Shown here: one piece after another, positions 17,732 to 27,042 of the stretch | Layout of the letters: each line of letters starts with the position of its first letter | How positions within the stretch are numbered: position 1 is the stretch's first letter | From: Acidobacteria bacterium RIFCSPLOWO2_12_FULL_66_21 | GTDB taxonomy: Bacteria; Acidobacteriota; Vicinamibacteria; Vicinamibacterales; 2-12-FULL-66-21 | Reading direction: 5' to 3' | NCBI GenBank assembly: GCA_001767455.1 | Contig: MELC01000036.1 | Span: 83,679-147,678, forward strand | Length of the DNA stretch: 64,000 nt | Made by a program: the position numbers and the translations under genes | Notes under the pieces: model-generated | The model's database searches: none | Seen by the model: the letters and a program-made list of their open reading frames with translations, nothing else | Told to the model about the DNA's origin: nothing

Positions 17732-20236
17732 CTATTCCTTCAACTCCACCACCGTCACCCCACCTCCGCCCTGTTCCTGCGGAGCCGGCGCGAAGTGCGC
17801 GACGAGCGGGTGCGTCTGCAGGTAGGTGGCGATGGCACGGCGGAGCTGGCCGGTTCCGTAGCCGTGAATCAGGCGCACCGAGCGCACCTCGGAGAGCAGC
17901 GCCTCGTCGAGGAACTTCTCGGTGCGCGCGAGGGCGTCCTCGGTGTTGCAGCCGATGACGTTCAGTTCCGTCGAGGATCCTTCTCGCGGCTGCAGGGCGA
18001 TGTTGACGCGGCCGTGCGCGGGCTGCGGCGCGGCGGTCGCGGGCGCGAGGACGCGCAGCTCGCCGACCTTCGCGCGCAGACGCTTGCCGCGGACGTCCAC
18101 CTCGGCTTCGCGATCGTGGATCGCCTGCACGATGCCTTCGAGGCCGAAGGCGCCCACCAGCACGCGATCGCCGACGGCGGGCGCGGCGCTCGTCGTCTCG
18201 GGCGCCGCCGCCGGCTCGGCGGCCTCGGGTGCGCGGAGGCGCCCGCCGATCGCATCGATGGCCGCGCGCGCGTCGGCGCGCGCGGCGCCGGTCTCTCCCG
18301 TCGGGATCAGCCGCGCCGCCCGGCGCTCGGCGTCGGCCGCCATCGAGCCGGTCCGTGCCTTCAGCGATTCCACCACGGCGTCGATTTCCTTGCGCGCCTC
18401 GCGCAGCCGCTCCTCGATCCGCTCGTCGAGCCGCCGGCGGAACGTCTCTTCGCGGTTGCGCAGTTCCTGCTCCCGCGAGTGCAGCTTCGCCGAGGATTCG
18501 GCCAGCGTCTCGCGCTCGCGCGCCGCGAGCCGGCGCTCGTGCTCGAGCGACTGCATGTCGCGCTCGACCTTCGACAGGTGCTCGGCGAGCTGTGACTCGC
18601 GCGCGGTGCGCACGGCGCGCGCCCGATCGATCACCGACGCGGGCATCCCCAGTCGCGCCGCGATCTCGAGCGCAAGCGAGCTGCCGGGGGATCCGTAGTT
18701 GAGGCGGTAGGTCGGCGCGAAGGTGTCCGGATCGAAACCGAATCCCGCCGCCATCACCCCGTCTGTCGTGGAGGCGTACGACTTCAGTGAATCGTAATGC
18801 GTCGTCGCCATCACCATGGCGCCACGCTCGCGGAAGTGATCGATCATCGCCATCGCGAGCGCGCCCCCCTCCAGCGGATCGGTGCCCGCGCCCGCTTCGT
18901 CGAGCAGGACGAGCGCCGGCAGCGCCAGCTCGCGATCCATGGCCACCACGTTGGCGATGTGGCCCGAGAACGTGCTGAGACTCGCCGAGATCGACTGCTC
19001 GTCCCCGATGTCCGCGAACGCGCTCCGGAACACCGGCACCTGCGAGCCGCCGGCCGCCGGTATGAGCAGCCCCGCCTGCGCCATCAGCGACAGCAGGCCG
19101 GCCGTCTTGAGCGCCACGGTCTTGCCGCCGGTGTTCGGGCCGGTGACGACCAGGACGCGGACTGGCGGAATCAGGAGGATGTCGACGGGGACAGGTTCGT
19201 TGCCCGTTGCCCGTGGCTCGTGGCTCGCCTTGCCCGCCGTAGCGGCCAGCGTCTCCGTCGGCCGCGAAGGCGGGTCGTCGAGGCCGAGATGACGGCGCAC
19301 CGCGGGAATCAAGAGCGGGTGCCGCGCGGCGCGAAGCTCGAGCCGTCCGTCCTCGGCGAGGGCTGGCGGGATGCCGTCCACGGTCATCGAGAAGTGCGCG
19401 CGCGCCTGCAGCACGTCCAGGTCGGTTGCCGCGTCCACCGTGCGCTGCAGATCGCCGGCGCGGCGGCGCAGCGCGTCGGTGAGCACGAGCAGGATGCGCC
19501 GGACTTCCTCCGCCTCCTGCTGCTCGAGCGCGACGATGTCGTTGTTGATCTCGACGGTGCTGAGCGGCTCGAGAAAGAGGCTCGCGCCGCTCCCCGAGCT
19601 GCCGTGCACGATTCCCGGGATCGCGGTGCGATGTTCCGACCGCACGACGAGCACGTACCGGCCGTTCCGGTCCGTCACGATCTGCTGCTGCAGGTACCGC
19701 GACGTGTCCTTGCCCCGCAAGTACGACTCAAGCGTTCCGCGCAGCCGCGCCCGCTGCTTGCGAAGACGCTCGCGAATGCTCCGCAGTTCAGGGCTCGCCT
19801 CGTCCACCACCTCGCCGGCGGGGTCGATCTTCCGGCGCAGATCGGCGATTTCCGCCTCGAACGACGAGGCCGAGTCCGCAATGGCGCGCAGGATCGGGCA
19901 CCCGCCCCGCGCGCGTCTGATGGCGGCGGACGTCGCGTCGACCGAGGCGAGAAAGGTCGCGAGCGCCAGAAGGTGCAGGGGCTCGAGGGCGCGCCCCTCG
20001 ACCGCGAGCAGCTCGAGGATCGCGTCCAGATCGGCGGGAGCCTGCAGGGCGATCAGGCCGTCGGCAAGAAAGCGGACGGTCTCCGACGTCGCCGCGAGCG
20101 CCGAGGCGACCGCGCGCGCCTCGGTGTGGGGCTGCATCCGCGCAAGCCGCGCCGCGCCCGGCGGGGTCTGCGCAAAGCGCGACACCGCCTCAACGATCCG
20201 ATCGAATTCGAGAGCCCTCAGGGCACCTGGATGCAT
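17732..20236 (-). CDS. mutS2: Endonuclease MutS2 / ribosome rescue factor RqcU
   Basis: MutS2 is a MutS-like ATPase with a C-terminal Smr nuclease domain. Proposed roles are suppression of recombination and rescue of collided ribosomes. The start at 20236 (MHPGALRALEFDRIVEAV) matches the family N-terminus; two ATGs 13-14 codons upstream are less likely. The protein is 834 residues, with core and clamp helices, Walker A GPNTGGKT (about 365), Walker B LLDEAGAGTDP, and an Smr domain (LNVIGCNTEDAL, then LIHGYGTGQLRRAI) near the end. It is longer than the usual 780 or so. An insertion of about 35 residues rich in Pro/Thr/Ala/Glu just before the Walker A strand is encoded by repeat DNA. Confidence 0.93.
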   Translation of the reverse strand: MHPGALRALEFDRIVEAVSRFAQTPPGAARLARMQPHTEARAVASALAATSETVRFLADGLIALQAPADLDAILELLAVEGRALEPLHLLALATFLASVDATSAAIRRARGGCPILRAIADSASSFEAEIADLRRKIDPAGEVVDEASPELRSIRERLRKQRARLRGTLESYLRGKDTSRYLQQQIVTDRNGRYVLVVRSEHRTAIPGIVHGSSGSGASLFLEPLSTVEINNDIVALEQQEAEEVRRILLVLTDALRRRAGDLQRTVDAATDLDVLQARAHFSMTVDGIPPALAEDGRLELRAARHPLLIPAVRRHLGLDDPPSRPTETLAATAGKASHEPRATGNEPVPVDILLIPPVRVLVVTGPNTGGKTVALKTAGLLSLMAQAGLLIPAAGGSQVPVFRSAFADIGDEQSISASLSTFSGHIANVVAMDRELALPALVLLDEAGAGTDPLEGGALAMAMIDHFRERGAMVMATTHYDSLKSYASTTDGVMAAGFGFDPDTFAPTYRLNYGSPGSSLALEIAARLGMPASVIDRARAVRTARESQLAEHLSKVERDMQSLEHERRLAARERETLAESSAKLHSREQELRNREETFRRRLDERIEERLREARKEIDAVVESLKARTGSMAADAERRAARLIPTGETGAARADARAAIDAIGGRLRAPEAAEPAAAPETTSAAPAVGDRVLVGAFGLEGIVQAIHDREAEVDVRGKRLRAKVGELRVLAPATAAPQPAHGRVNIALQPREGSSTELNVIGCNTEDALARTEKFLDEALLSEVRSVRLIHGYGTGQLRRAIATYLQTHPLVAHFAPAPQEQGGGGVTVVELKE
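19190..19277. repeat. Intragenic repeat insertion in mutS2 (CGAGCCA heptamers plus GC-rich repeat)
   Basis: On the mutS2 strand this reads as a CGCCTTCG / GCCGCTACGGCGGGCAAGG segment joined to the heptamer string GAGCCACGAGCCACGGGCA and GGGCAACGAACC. It encodes residues such as AGKASHEPRATGNEP in frame. The same two repeat families occur between genes at 13625, 37714, 43166 and 44095. Confidence 0.75.
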
Positions 20237-20353
20237 TGAGTCTGGAGAGGGGAGAGCGGCCGCAGGGACAACCATCAACTATAGCCCAGACAGCGCTCCG
20301 GCGGACGGAGGAAAGCCGCGTCGGACGCCGACGTGCCGGATGCCCCCGCCAAC

Positions 20354-21115
20354 CTACGGTAAGTGATTGATGGAGCTGGCGATAGCCGCTGCGCCGAACC
20401 CATTGTCGATGTTCACGACCGAGACATTGCTGGCGCAACTGTTCAACATTCCGAGCAGCGCCGTCAGCCCGCCGAAACTGGCCCCATACCCGACGCTCGT
20501 CGGCACGGCGATGACCGGTACGTCCACCAGTCCGCCGACGACGCTTGGAAGCGCGCCCTCCATGCCGGCCGCGACGATCACCACGCGGGCGGAGGCGAGG
20601 CGGACGTGCTCCGCAAGAAGCCGGTGAAGCCCCGCGACGCCGACGTCGTAGAGGCAGTCGACCGCGTTTCCCATGATGTCGGCCGAGACACCCGCTTCTT
20701 CCGCGACGGGCAGATCCGCGGTGCCGGCCGCGATGATGAGGACGGTCCCTTTCCCCTGGACCATGTCGGAGGTGCGGCGCGTGATCGCCCGTGCGGTCTC
20801 GTGGAACGCTGCATCGGGAATCCGGCCTAAAACGGCGTCAAAAGCCTCACGGGTCGTCCGCGTGACCAGCAGATTGTGCCCGCTCGACACGATCCGTCCG
20901 GCGATGGCGGCTATCTGTTCCGGCGTCTTTCCCGGTCCGAAGACGACCTCGGGGAACCCCTGACGCACGCTGCGGTGGTGATCCACGCGGGCGAAACCAA
21001 GGTCTTCGAACGGCGCCTGGCGCAAAACTTGTAGGAGCCGCGCTTCGGCGGCCTCGGGAGTAAGGCCCCCGGCCCGGACTTCGTCGATGAGTGCGCGGAG
21101 CTCAGACCGGGTCAT
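20354..21115 (-). CDS. larB: Nickel pincer cofactor biosynthesis protein LarB
   Basis: LarB carboxylates and hydrolyses nicotinic acid adenine dinucleotide, the first step to the nickel-pincer nucleotide of lactate racemase and related enzymes. The 253-residue protein has the N-terminal helix (RLLQVLRQAPFEDLGFARVDHHR), then the PurE-like domain with FGPGKTPEQI, IIAAGTADLPVAEEA, VAAGMEGALPSVVGGLV and VPTSVGYGASFGG. No larC, larE or larA is visible in the window. The gene is divergent from the GT2 gene and upstream of mutS2 (117-base gap, no array). Confidence 0.9.
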   Translation of the reverse strand: MTRSELRALIDEVRAGGLTPEAAEARLLQVLRQAPFEDLGFARVDHHRSVRQGFPEVVFGPGKTPEQIAAIAGRIVSSGHNLLVTRTTREAFDAVLGRIPDAAFHETARAITRRTSDMVQGKGTVLIIAAGTADLPVAEEAGVSADIMGNAVDCLYDVGVAGLHRLLAEHVRLASARVVIVAAGMEGALPSVVGGLVDVPVIAVPTSVGYGASFGGLTALLGMLNSCASNVSVVNIDNGFGAAAIASSINHLP

Positions 21116-21137
21116 GACGCCAAGTGATTGGCTCTCG

Positions 21138-21165
21138 TTGACTTCGAGCTCAGCGGGGCTATAAC
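21138..21165 (+). promoter_or_regulatory. Sigma-70-type promoter for the GT2 gene
   Basis: TTGACT (21138-21143), a 16-base spacer and TATAAC (21160-21165) lie 36 bases before the ATG at 21202. This is the best complete -35/-10 pair I found. Confidence 0.6.
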
Positions 21166-21201
21166 ATGACCGATTGTTCCGCGTAACGGATTCATCCCTT
21201 T

Positions 21202-22698
21202 ATGACGCCGCTTGAGACGCTCATTCTCGTTTGTTACTTCTTCGTGCTCAGCATTCTGGCCATTTACGGCTGGCATCGCTACTACCTTGTGTATCTTTAC
21301 ATGAAACACAGGGACAAGGCGCCGCAGCCGCCGCCCGATCTCGACGTCCTTCCGCCCGTCACCGTCCAGCTTCCCATCTTCAACGAGATGTACGTCGCCG
21401 ATCGTCTGATCGACGCCGTCTGCGAGATGGACTATCCGCGCGAGCTGCTCGAGATCCAGGTGCTCGACGACTCCACGGACGAGACGACGGAGATTGCCGA
21501 GCTGGCCGTGCGGCGCCACGCCATGCGCGGGTTCAACATCCATTACCTCCACCGCGTCGATCGCACCGGGTACAAAGCGGGGGCGCTCGACGCGGGATTG
21601 AAGCAGGCGAGCGGGGAATTCATCGCGATCTTCGACGCCGACTTCATTCCGCCGGCGGATTTCCTGAAGCGCACGCTGCCGCACTTCGGCACCGACGCGA
21701 AGGTCGGGATGGTGCAGGCTCGATGGGGGCACATCAACCAGGACTATTCGCTGCTCACGAAGATCCAGGCGATCCTGCTCGACGCGCATTTCGTGCTCGA
21801 GCACGGCGGGCGCAACCGCGCGGGATGTTTCTTCAACTTCAACGGCACCGCGGGCGTGTGGCGCCGTGCGGCGATTGGATCGTCCGGCGGATGGCAGCAC
21901 GACACGCTCACCGAGGACCTGGACCTCAGCTACCGGGCCCAGCTCGCGGGCTGGCGGTTCGTGTTCCTCTCGGATGTCGTCTCGCCGGCGGAAGTGCCGG
22001 TGGAGATGAACTCGTTCAAGTCGCAGCAGCACCGCTGGGCGAAGGGATCCATCCAGACCTGCATCAAGCTGCTGCCGCGGATTCTGCGGTCGAATCAACC
22101 GCTGACGGTCAAGGTGGAGGCGTTCTTCCACCTGACCGCGAACTTCAACTACCTGCTGATGTCGGTGCTGTCCATCCTCATGTTCCCGGCGATGTACGTC
22201 CGGTACAACATGGGGTGGTCCGAGATGCTCCTCATCGACGTGCCGCTCTTCCTCGCGGCGACCGCCTCGGTCGGCAACTTCTACGTCGTGTCGCAGCGCG
22301 AGCTGTATTCGGACTGGCGGCAGCGCATGAAGTACCTGCCGTTCCTGATGTCGATCGGTATCGGGCTGTGCGTGAACAACACCCGCGCGGTCCTCGAGGC
22401 GATGTTCGGGAAGGAGAGCGAATTCGCTCGCACCCCGAAGTACGGGATCGAAGCCGACGGGGACGAGTGGGCCGGCAAGAAGTACCACATGTCGGTGGGC
22501 GTGCAGCCGATGATCGAGCTGGCGCTCGGCCTGTACTTCACGTGGACCGTGTTCTACGCCCTGATGAACCAGATTTACGGGACGCTGCCGTTCCTGATGC
22601 TCTTCCAGGTCGGCTTCCTCTACACGGGGCTGCTCTCGATCCTCCAGCAGTTCACGGGCGAGAACGTCATGCTCAAGGCGCCCGAAGTGGCGAAGTAG
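21202..22698 (+). CDS. GT2 family glycosyltransferase, cellulose synthase/CslA-like
   Basis: This is a processive-type inverting glycosyltransferase of 498 residues in the inner membrane. One N-terminal helix (about 6-30) precedes the GT-A domain, which carries the four conserved elements: D in VLDDSTDETTE (about 92), DAD in IFDADFIPP (about 145), TED in LTEDLDLSY (about 237) and QQHRW (about 275). Four hydrophobic segments follow. Homologues make beta-mannan, cellulose-like or capsule polymers. No cyclic-di-GMP-binding PilZ domain is seen. The gene stands alone behind its own promoter and is followed by a repeat hairpin. Confidence 0.88.
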   Translation: MTPLETLILVCYFFVLSILAIYGWHRYYLVYLYMKHRDKAPQPPPDLDVLPPVTVQLPIFNEMYVADRLIDAVCEMDYPRELLEIQVLDDSTDETTEIAELAVRRHAMRGFNIHYLHRVDRTGYKAGALDAGLKQASGEFIAIFDADFIPPADFLKRTLPHFGTDAKVGMVQARWGHINQDYSLLTKIQAILLDAHFVLEHGGRNRAGCFFNFNGTAGVWRRAAIGSSGGWQHDTLTEDLDLSYRAQLAGWRFVFLSDVVSPAEVPVEMNSFKSQQHRWAKGSIQTCIKLLPRILRSNQPLTVKVEAFFHLTANFNYLLMSVLSILMFPAMYVRYNMGWSEMLLIDVPLFLAATASVGNFYVVSQRELYSDWRQRMKYLPFLMSIGIGLCVNNTRAVLEAMFGKESEFARTPKYGIEADGDEWAGKKYHMSVGVQPMIELALGLYFTWTVFYALMNQIYGTLPFLMLFQVGFLYTGLLSILQQFTGENVMLKAPEVAK

Positions 22699-22701
22699 AT
22701 C

Positions 22702-22814
22702 AAGGTGCTAAGCGGTGCTCAAGGGTGCTGAGGGGTGCTCAGGGGTGCTCGCGCCCGAGCACCTTGGCACTTTTCAGCACCTTTCGGCACATTTCAGCAC
22801 CCTTCAGCACCCCT
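22702..22814. repeat. Two-armed GGTGCTGA array with perfect inner hairpin
   Basis: Five forward units (GGTGCTAA, GGTGCTCA, GGTGCTGA and variants) are followed by six inverted units (GAGCACC, GGCACTT, CAGCACC). The centre is a perfect stem GGTGCTCG (22744-22751) / CGAGCACC (22756-22763) with a CGCC loop. It lies between two co-directional genes and could end the GT2 transcript before the citrate synthase promoter at 22817. Confidence 0.92.
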
Positions 22815-22816
22815 GA

Positions 22817-22822
22817 TATGAT
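22817..22822 (+). promoter_or_regulatory. -10-like hexamer TATGAT, 6 bases before the citrate synthase ATG
   Basis: TATGAT is separated from the ATG at 22829 by six bases and no ribosome binding site fits, which suggests a leaderless transcript. Confidence 0.5.
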
Positions 22823-22828
22823 CCGCGC

Positions 22829-23968
22829 ATGACGACCGAGGTGAAGCCCAAAGCCGGACTCGAAGATGTCGTCGCCGCCGCGTCGGCCATCTGTTACCTG
22901 GATGGCGAGCGCGGCGTTCTGGCGTACTTCGGCTACGACATCCACGACCTGGCGCGCGGGGCCTCGTTCGAGGAGGTGTGCCATCTCCTCTGGCACGGAC
23001 GGCTGCCGAACCGCGCTGAGCTCGGCGACCTGCAGTCGCAGCTCGCGGCGGCGCGGCCGCTCGGCGAGCCGATCCTGCGGCTCATGAAGCAGCTGCCGGC
23101 GTCAGACGGCATGGACATGCTGCGCACGCTGACCTCGGCGCTCGGGCAGTACGATCCGGAAGCGGGCGACAATTCCGCGCAGGCGAACCAGCGCAAGGCG
23201 ATCCGCGTCACGGCGCAGATGGGCAGCATCGTGGCGACCTACGGGCGGATGCAGGCAGGCGGGGGCCCGATTGCCCCCGACCCGGCGCTCGGCCACGCGG
23301 CGAACTTCCTCTACATGCTCACCGGGAACCGGCCGAACGCGCTCTCGACGCGCGCGTTCGACATCGCGCTGGTGCTCCATGCCGATCACGAGCTGAACGC
23401 CTCGACGTTCGCGGCGCGCGTGGCGGCGGCGACGCTGACCGATCTCTACTCGGCCACGGTCGCCGCGATCGGGACGCTCAAGGGGCCACTGCACGGCGGC
23501 GCGAACGCGGAGGTGATGCGCCTGCTGATCGAGATCGGGCAGGATGCGCCCGGCGACCGGGTCGACGACGCCATTCGCGCGAAGCTCGCGCGCAAGATCA
23601 AGATTCCCGGCTTCGGCCACCGCGTGTATCGCACCGAGGACCCCCGCGCGACGCATCTGCGGCGGATGTCGCGGGAGCTCGGCGAGCGGGCCGGGAACAC
23701 GCGCTGGTTCGAGATGTCGCAGCGGATCGAGACCCTCGTGAAGGGGGAGAAGAAACTCAACCCGAACGTCGACTTCTACTCCGCGTCGACCTACTACACG
23801 CTCGGGATCCCGATCGACCTGTTCACGCCGATCTTCGCGGTGAGCCGCGTGTCGGGGTGGACGGCGCACTGCCTCGAGCAGTACGCGAACAACCGCCTCA
23901 TCCGCCCCCGCACCGACTACATCGGTCCCCAGTACCCGCAGACGTTCCTCACGGTGGATCAAAGATAG
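22829..23968 (+). CDS. Citrate synthase (type I, short bacterial form)
   Basis: The enzyme condenses acetyl-CoA with oxaloacetate at the entry of the TCA cycle. The 379-residue form resembles the dimeric Gram-positive/archaeal type; 2-methylcitrate synthase activity is a possible alternative. Active-site elements are visible: LHADHELNAS (about 182), PLHGGANAEVM (about 220), GFGHRVYRTEDPR (about 262) and the catalytic Asp in NPNVDFYSAS (about 314). The N-terminus MTTEVKPKAGLEDVVAAASAI is typical. It is monocistronic, flanked by a GGTGCTGA array before it and a CCAAACT array after it. Confidence 0.9.
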   Translation: MTTEVKPKAGLEDVVAAASAICYLDGERGVLAYFGYDIHDLARGASFEEVCHLLWHGRLPNRAELGDLQSQLAAARPLGEPILRLMKQLPASDGMDMLRTLTSALGQYDPEAGDNSAQANQRKAIRVTAQMGSIVATYGRMQAGGGPIAPDPALGHAANFLYMLTGNRPNALSTRAFDIALVLHADHELNASTFAARVAAATLTDLYSATVAAIGTLKGPLHGGANAEVMRLLIEIGQDAPGDRVDDAIRAKLARKIKIPGFGHRVYRTEDPRATHLRRMSRELGERAGNTRWFEMSQRIETLVKGEKKLNPNVDFYSASTYYTLGIPIDLFTPIFAVSRVSGWTAHCLEQYANNRLIRPRTDYIGPQYPQTFLTVDQR

Positions 23969-23978
23969 GACTGGGATT

Positions 23979-24075
23979 AACTCCAAACGCCAAACGCCAA
24001 ACTCCAAACTTCCCCCCCCAAACTCCAAACTGCAAAATGGAGTTTGTAGTTTGGAATTTGGCGTTTGGAGTTGAC
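23979..24075. repeat. Two-armed CCAAACG/CCAAACT array, 32-bp arms
   Basis: The left arm (23979-24011, units CCAAACG, CCAAACT) is nearly complementary to the right arm (24040-24074, units AGTTTGT, AGTTTGG, GCGTTTGGAG). A run of eight C (24013-24020) and a small extra copy lie in the loop. It separates citrate synthase from lepA. Confidence 0.93.
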
Positions 24076-24115
24076 AGTCACCGTGCGTGCGCCTGAGCCC
24101 CGCCGCCCTGAATGC

Positions 24116-24121
24116 TATAAT
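24116..24121 (+). promoter_or_regulatory. -10 hexamer TATAAT of lepA
   Basis: A consensus TATAAT lies 18 bases before the lepA ATG (24140), with AAGG in between. No good -35 is found at 16-18 bases; the TTGACA at 24071 is 39 bases away and too far. Confidence 0.55.
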
Positions 24122-24139
24122 TCGTAGTCCTAAGGTTCG

Positions 24140-25945
24140 ATGGATCAACGGTTTATCAGGAACTTCGCGGTCATCGCCCACATCGACCACGGAAAGTCCA
24201 CGCTCGCGGACCGTTTCCTGGAGATGACCGGCGCGCTCCAGCCGCGCGAGATGGAGGCGCAGGTCCTCGACAGCATGGACCTCGAGCGCGAGCGCGGCAT
24301 CACGATCAAGGCGCACGCGGTGCGGCTGACGTACCGCGCCGACGACGGGCGCGAGTACGTGCTGAACCTGATCGACACGCCGGGCCACGTCGACTTCTCG
24401 TACGAAGTGACGCGCTCGCTCGCCGCCTGCGAAGGGGCGCTGCTGCTCGTCGACGCGTCACAGGGCGTCGAGGCGCAGACGCTCGCCAACGCGTACCTCG
24501 CCGTCGACAACGGCCTCGAGATCATCCCGGTCGTCAACAAGATCGATCTGCCCGGCGCGCAGCCGGACGAAGCGAAGCGCCAGATCGAGGAGATTGTCGG
24601 CCTCGATGCCGCGGGCGCGATCCTCGCGAGCGCGAAAGAGGGGACGGGCGTTCACGAGATCCTCGAGGCCATCGTGCACCGGCTGCCCGCGCCCGTCGGC
24701 GATCCCGCCGCGCCGCTCAAAGCCCTCATCTTCGATTCGTGGTACGACGCGTACCGCGGGGTGATCATCCTGACCCGCGTCATCGACGGCGCGATCCGCG
24801 CCGGGATGAAGGTCCGGCTGATGGCCAAGGGACAGGAATACGAGGTCGATCAGGTCGGCGTCTTCTCGCCCAAGCCCGTCGTCGCGACCGAGCTCGGGGT
24901 CGGCGAGGTCGGGTTCGTCTTCGCCGGCATCAAGACGGTCAGCGACGCGCAGATTGGCGACACGATCACCGAGGCGGCGCGGCCCGCCGCGGAGGCGTTC
25001 CCCGGCTTCAAGGTGAGCAAGCCGATGGTGTTCGCCGGCCTCTACCCGGTTGAAGGGAGCGAGTACCCCGAGCTGCGCGACGCGCTCGAGAAGCTCCGCC
25101 TGAACGACGCGTCGTTCTTCTTCGAGCCGGAGACCTCGGCGGCGCTCGGCTTCGGGTTCCGCTGCGGGTTCCTGGGACTGCTGCACATGGAAATCGTCCA
25201 GGAGCGCCTCGAACGCGAGTTCGGGATGGATCTGGTGACGACGGCCCCGGGCGTGTTGTACCGCGTGACGAAGACCGACGGCACGGTGGAGGAGATCGAC
25301 AGCCCGTCGAAACTGCCCGACACGGGCCGGATCGCGACGATCGAGGAGCCGGTCATCACCGCGATGATGCTGACGCCGGCCGAGCACGTCGGCGCGATCC
25401 TGAAGCTCTGCCAGGAAAAGCGCGGCGTGCAGAAGTCCATCGAATACCTCGCCGCCGACCGCGTGCTCGTCACCTACGAGCTGCCGTTCAACGAAGTTGT
25501 GATGGATTTCTACGATCGGCTGAAAACGCTGTCGCGCGGGTACGCGTCGCTCGACTACCATGTGACGGGGTACCAGGACGCGCCGCTCGTCAAGCTGGAC
25601 ATCCTGGTGAACGAGGAGCCGGTCGACGCCCTGTCGGTCATCGTGCACCGCGACACCGCGTACCAGCGCGGCCGCGCCCTGGCGTCGAAAATGCGCGAGC
25701 TGATCCCCCGCCAGATGTTCGAGGTCGCGATCCAGGCGGCCATCGGCAGCCGGATCATCGCGCGGGAGTCGGTCAAGGCGCTGCGGAAGAACGTGCTGGC
25801 GAAGTGCTACGGCGGCGACATCAGCCGCAAGCGCAAGCTGCTCGAGAAGCAGAAGGAAGGGAAGAAGCGGATGAAGCGCGTCGGCCGCGTCGAAATCCCG
25901 CAGGAAGCGTTCCTCGCGGTGCTCAAGGTGGGGACGGAAACATAG
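24140..25945 (+). CDS. lepA: Elongation factor 4 (LepA)
   Basis: LepA is the translational GTPase that back-translocates or helps assemble ribosomes. The 601-residue protein has the G1 motif AHIDHGKST (12-20), G3 [13 protein letters not shown]4 VNKIDL, an EF-G-like beta barrel and domains III/V, and the LepA-specific basic C-terminal domain ([18 protein letters not shown]). Length and order are normal for the family. It is followed 24 bases later by lepB, the standard lepA-lepB pair. Confidence 0.97.
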   Translation: MDQRFIRNFAVIAHIDHGKSTLADRFLEMTGALQPREMEAQVLDSMDLERERGITIKAHAVRLTYRADDGREYVLNLIDTPGHVDFSYEVTRSLAACEGALLLVDASQGVEAQTLANAYLAVDNGLEIIPVVNKIDLPGAQPDEAKRQIEEIVGLDAAGAILASAKEGTGVHEILEAIVHRLPAPVGDPAAPLKALIFDSWYDAYRGVIILTRVIDGAIRAGMKVRLMAKGQEYEVDQVGVFSPKPVVATELGVGEVGFVFAGIKTVSDAQIGDTITEAARPAAEAFPGFKVSKPMVFAGLYPVEGSEYPELRDALEKLRLNDASFFFEPETSAALGFGFRCGFLGLLHMEIVQERLEREFGMDLVTTAPGVLYRVTKTDGTVEEIDSPSKLPDTGRIATIEEPVITAMMLTPAEHVGAILKLCQEKRGVQKSIEYLAADRVLVTYELPFNEVVMDFYDRLKTLSRGYASLDYHVTGYQDAPLVKLDILVNEEPVDALSVIVHRDTAYQRGRALASKMRELIPRQMFEVAIQAAIGSRIIARESVKALRKNVLAKCYGGDISRKRKLLEKQKEGKKRMKRVGRVEIPQEAFLAVLKVGTET

Positions 25946-25969
25946 AGCGCCTGCGGTCCGAGCGAATAC

Positions 25970-26665
25970 ATGCCAACAACCTTTCACAAGTCCGCCATCC
26001 GCGAGTACTTCGAGTCGATCGTCATCGCGGTGATTCTCGCGCTGTTCGTGCGCACGTGGGTGGTGCAGGCCTTCAAGATCCCGACGGGATCGATGGAGAA
26101 CAACCTGCTCATCGGCGACCACCTCCTGGTGAACAAGTTCGTCTTCGGGCCGACGCTCGGCCGTGTCGAGAAGGCAATCCTGCCGACCCGCGACATCCGC
26201 CGGGGCGACGTGGTCGTGTTCAAGTACCCCGACGAACCCGATCGTGATTTCATCAAGCGCGTGGTCGGCCTGCCGGGTGAGACGGTGGAGTTGCGCAGCA
26301 AGAAGGTCTACATCAACGGCCGGCCGCTCGACGAGCCCTATGTCCACTTCCTCGAGCCGGCGTCAACCGCGCAGGAGGTCACCTCCTTCGACGTGCGCGA
26401 GCGCTACGGCCCCGTGCAGGTTCCGCGCGACGAGTACTTCGTCATGGGAGACAACCGCGACAACTCCCAGGACAGCCGCTACTGGGGGTACCTGCCTCGC
26501 CACTACATCAAGGGCCGGGCCCTGATGATCTACTGGTCGTACGAGTCGGAGCGGGAAGACTACCTCGACGAAGGCATGGGAGCGACGCTCACCCGCCTGT
26601 TCTCCGTCGTGACGCACTTCTTCACCAAGACCCGCTGGGAGCGGCTGTTGCATCAGATCCACTGA
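25970..26665 (+). CDS. lepB: Signal peptidase I
   Basis: This peptidase removes signal peptides from exported proteins at the periplasmic face. The 231-residue protein has one N-terminal membrane anchor (about 15-32), the catalytic serine S41 in IPTGSMENNL, the catalytic lysine K96 in DFIKRVVGLPGE, and box E GDNRDNSQDSRYWG. It lies directly after lepA. The next small gene begins 17 bases downstream, so the three form one operon. Confidence 0.96.
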   Translation: MPTTFHKSAIREYFESIVIAVILALFVRTWVVQAFKIPTGSMENNLLIGDHLLVNKFVFGPTLGRVEKAILPTRDIRRGDVVVFKYPDEPDRDFIKRVVGLPGETVELRSKKVYINGRPLDEPYVHFLEPASTAQEVTSFDVRERYGPVQVPRDEYFVMGDNRDNSQDSRYWGYLPRHYIKGRALMIYWSYESEREDYLDEGMGATLTRLFSVVTHFFTKTRWERLLHQIH

Positions 26666-26682
26666 CCCGAAGGAGCCCGAGC

Positions 26683-27042
26683 GTGAGCACGTTCCGGAAG
26701 CTCGTCAAGATCCTGCTGTTCGTGTTCGTCGTGAACGCGATGTACCAGTTCGTGCCTCCGTACTACCGCTACGTCCGGTTCAAGGACGGGGTGCACGAGA
26801 CCGCGCTCTTCTCGCAGAGGGTGCCGGACACGGCGATCGTCGATCGCGTGATGACGCTGGTGGATCGGCTGAACGTGCCGGTGGCGCGTGAGTCCGTGTT
26901 CGTGCAGCACGAGGGCGCGCGGATCGTCATCAGCGTGTCGTACGTGGAGACGATGACCTTCGTGCCGGGCCGGCCTTACGAGTGGCAGTTCGACGCGAGC
27001 GCCGACGCGCTCCATGTCAGGAACCCGAAAGAGGCGCCCTAG
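26683..27042 (+). CDS. Small membrane-anchored protein, DUF4845-like by position
   Basis: A 119-residue protein starts at GTG 26683 with GAAGGAG about 8 bases upstream. One helix (ILLFVFVVNAMYQFV, about 9-23) is followed by a soluble domain of alternating strands and a helix. In many proteobacteria a DUF4845 protein of similar size and topology follows lepB. The match here is by context and shape, not by a clear motif. The stop overlaps the fchA stop on the other strand within CTAG. Confidence 0.7.
   Translation: MSTFRKLVKILLFVFVVNAMYQFVPPYYRYVRFKDGVHETALFSQRVPDTAIVDRVMTLVDRLNVPVARESVFVQHEGARIVISVSYVETMTFVPGRPYEWQFDASADALHVRNPKEAP

Noticed and set aside
24071..24076. TTGACA as the -35 of lepA
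   Set aside because: It is 39 bases from the TATAAT at 24116, far outside the 15-19 base spacing.
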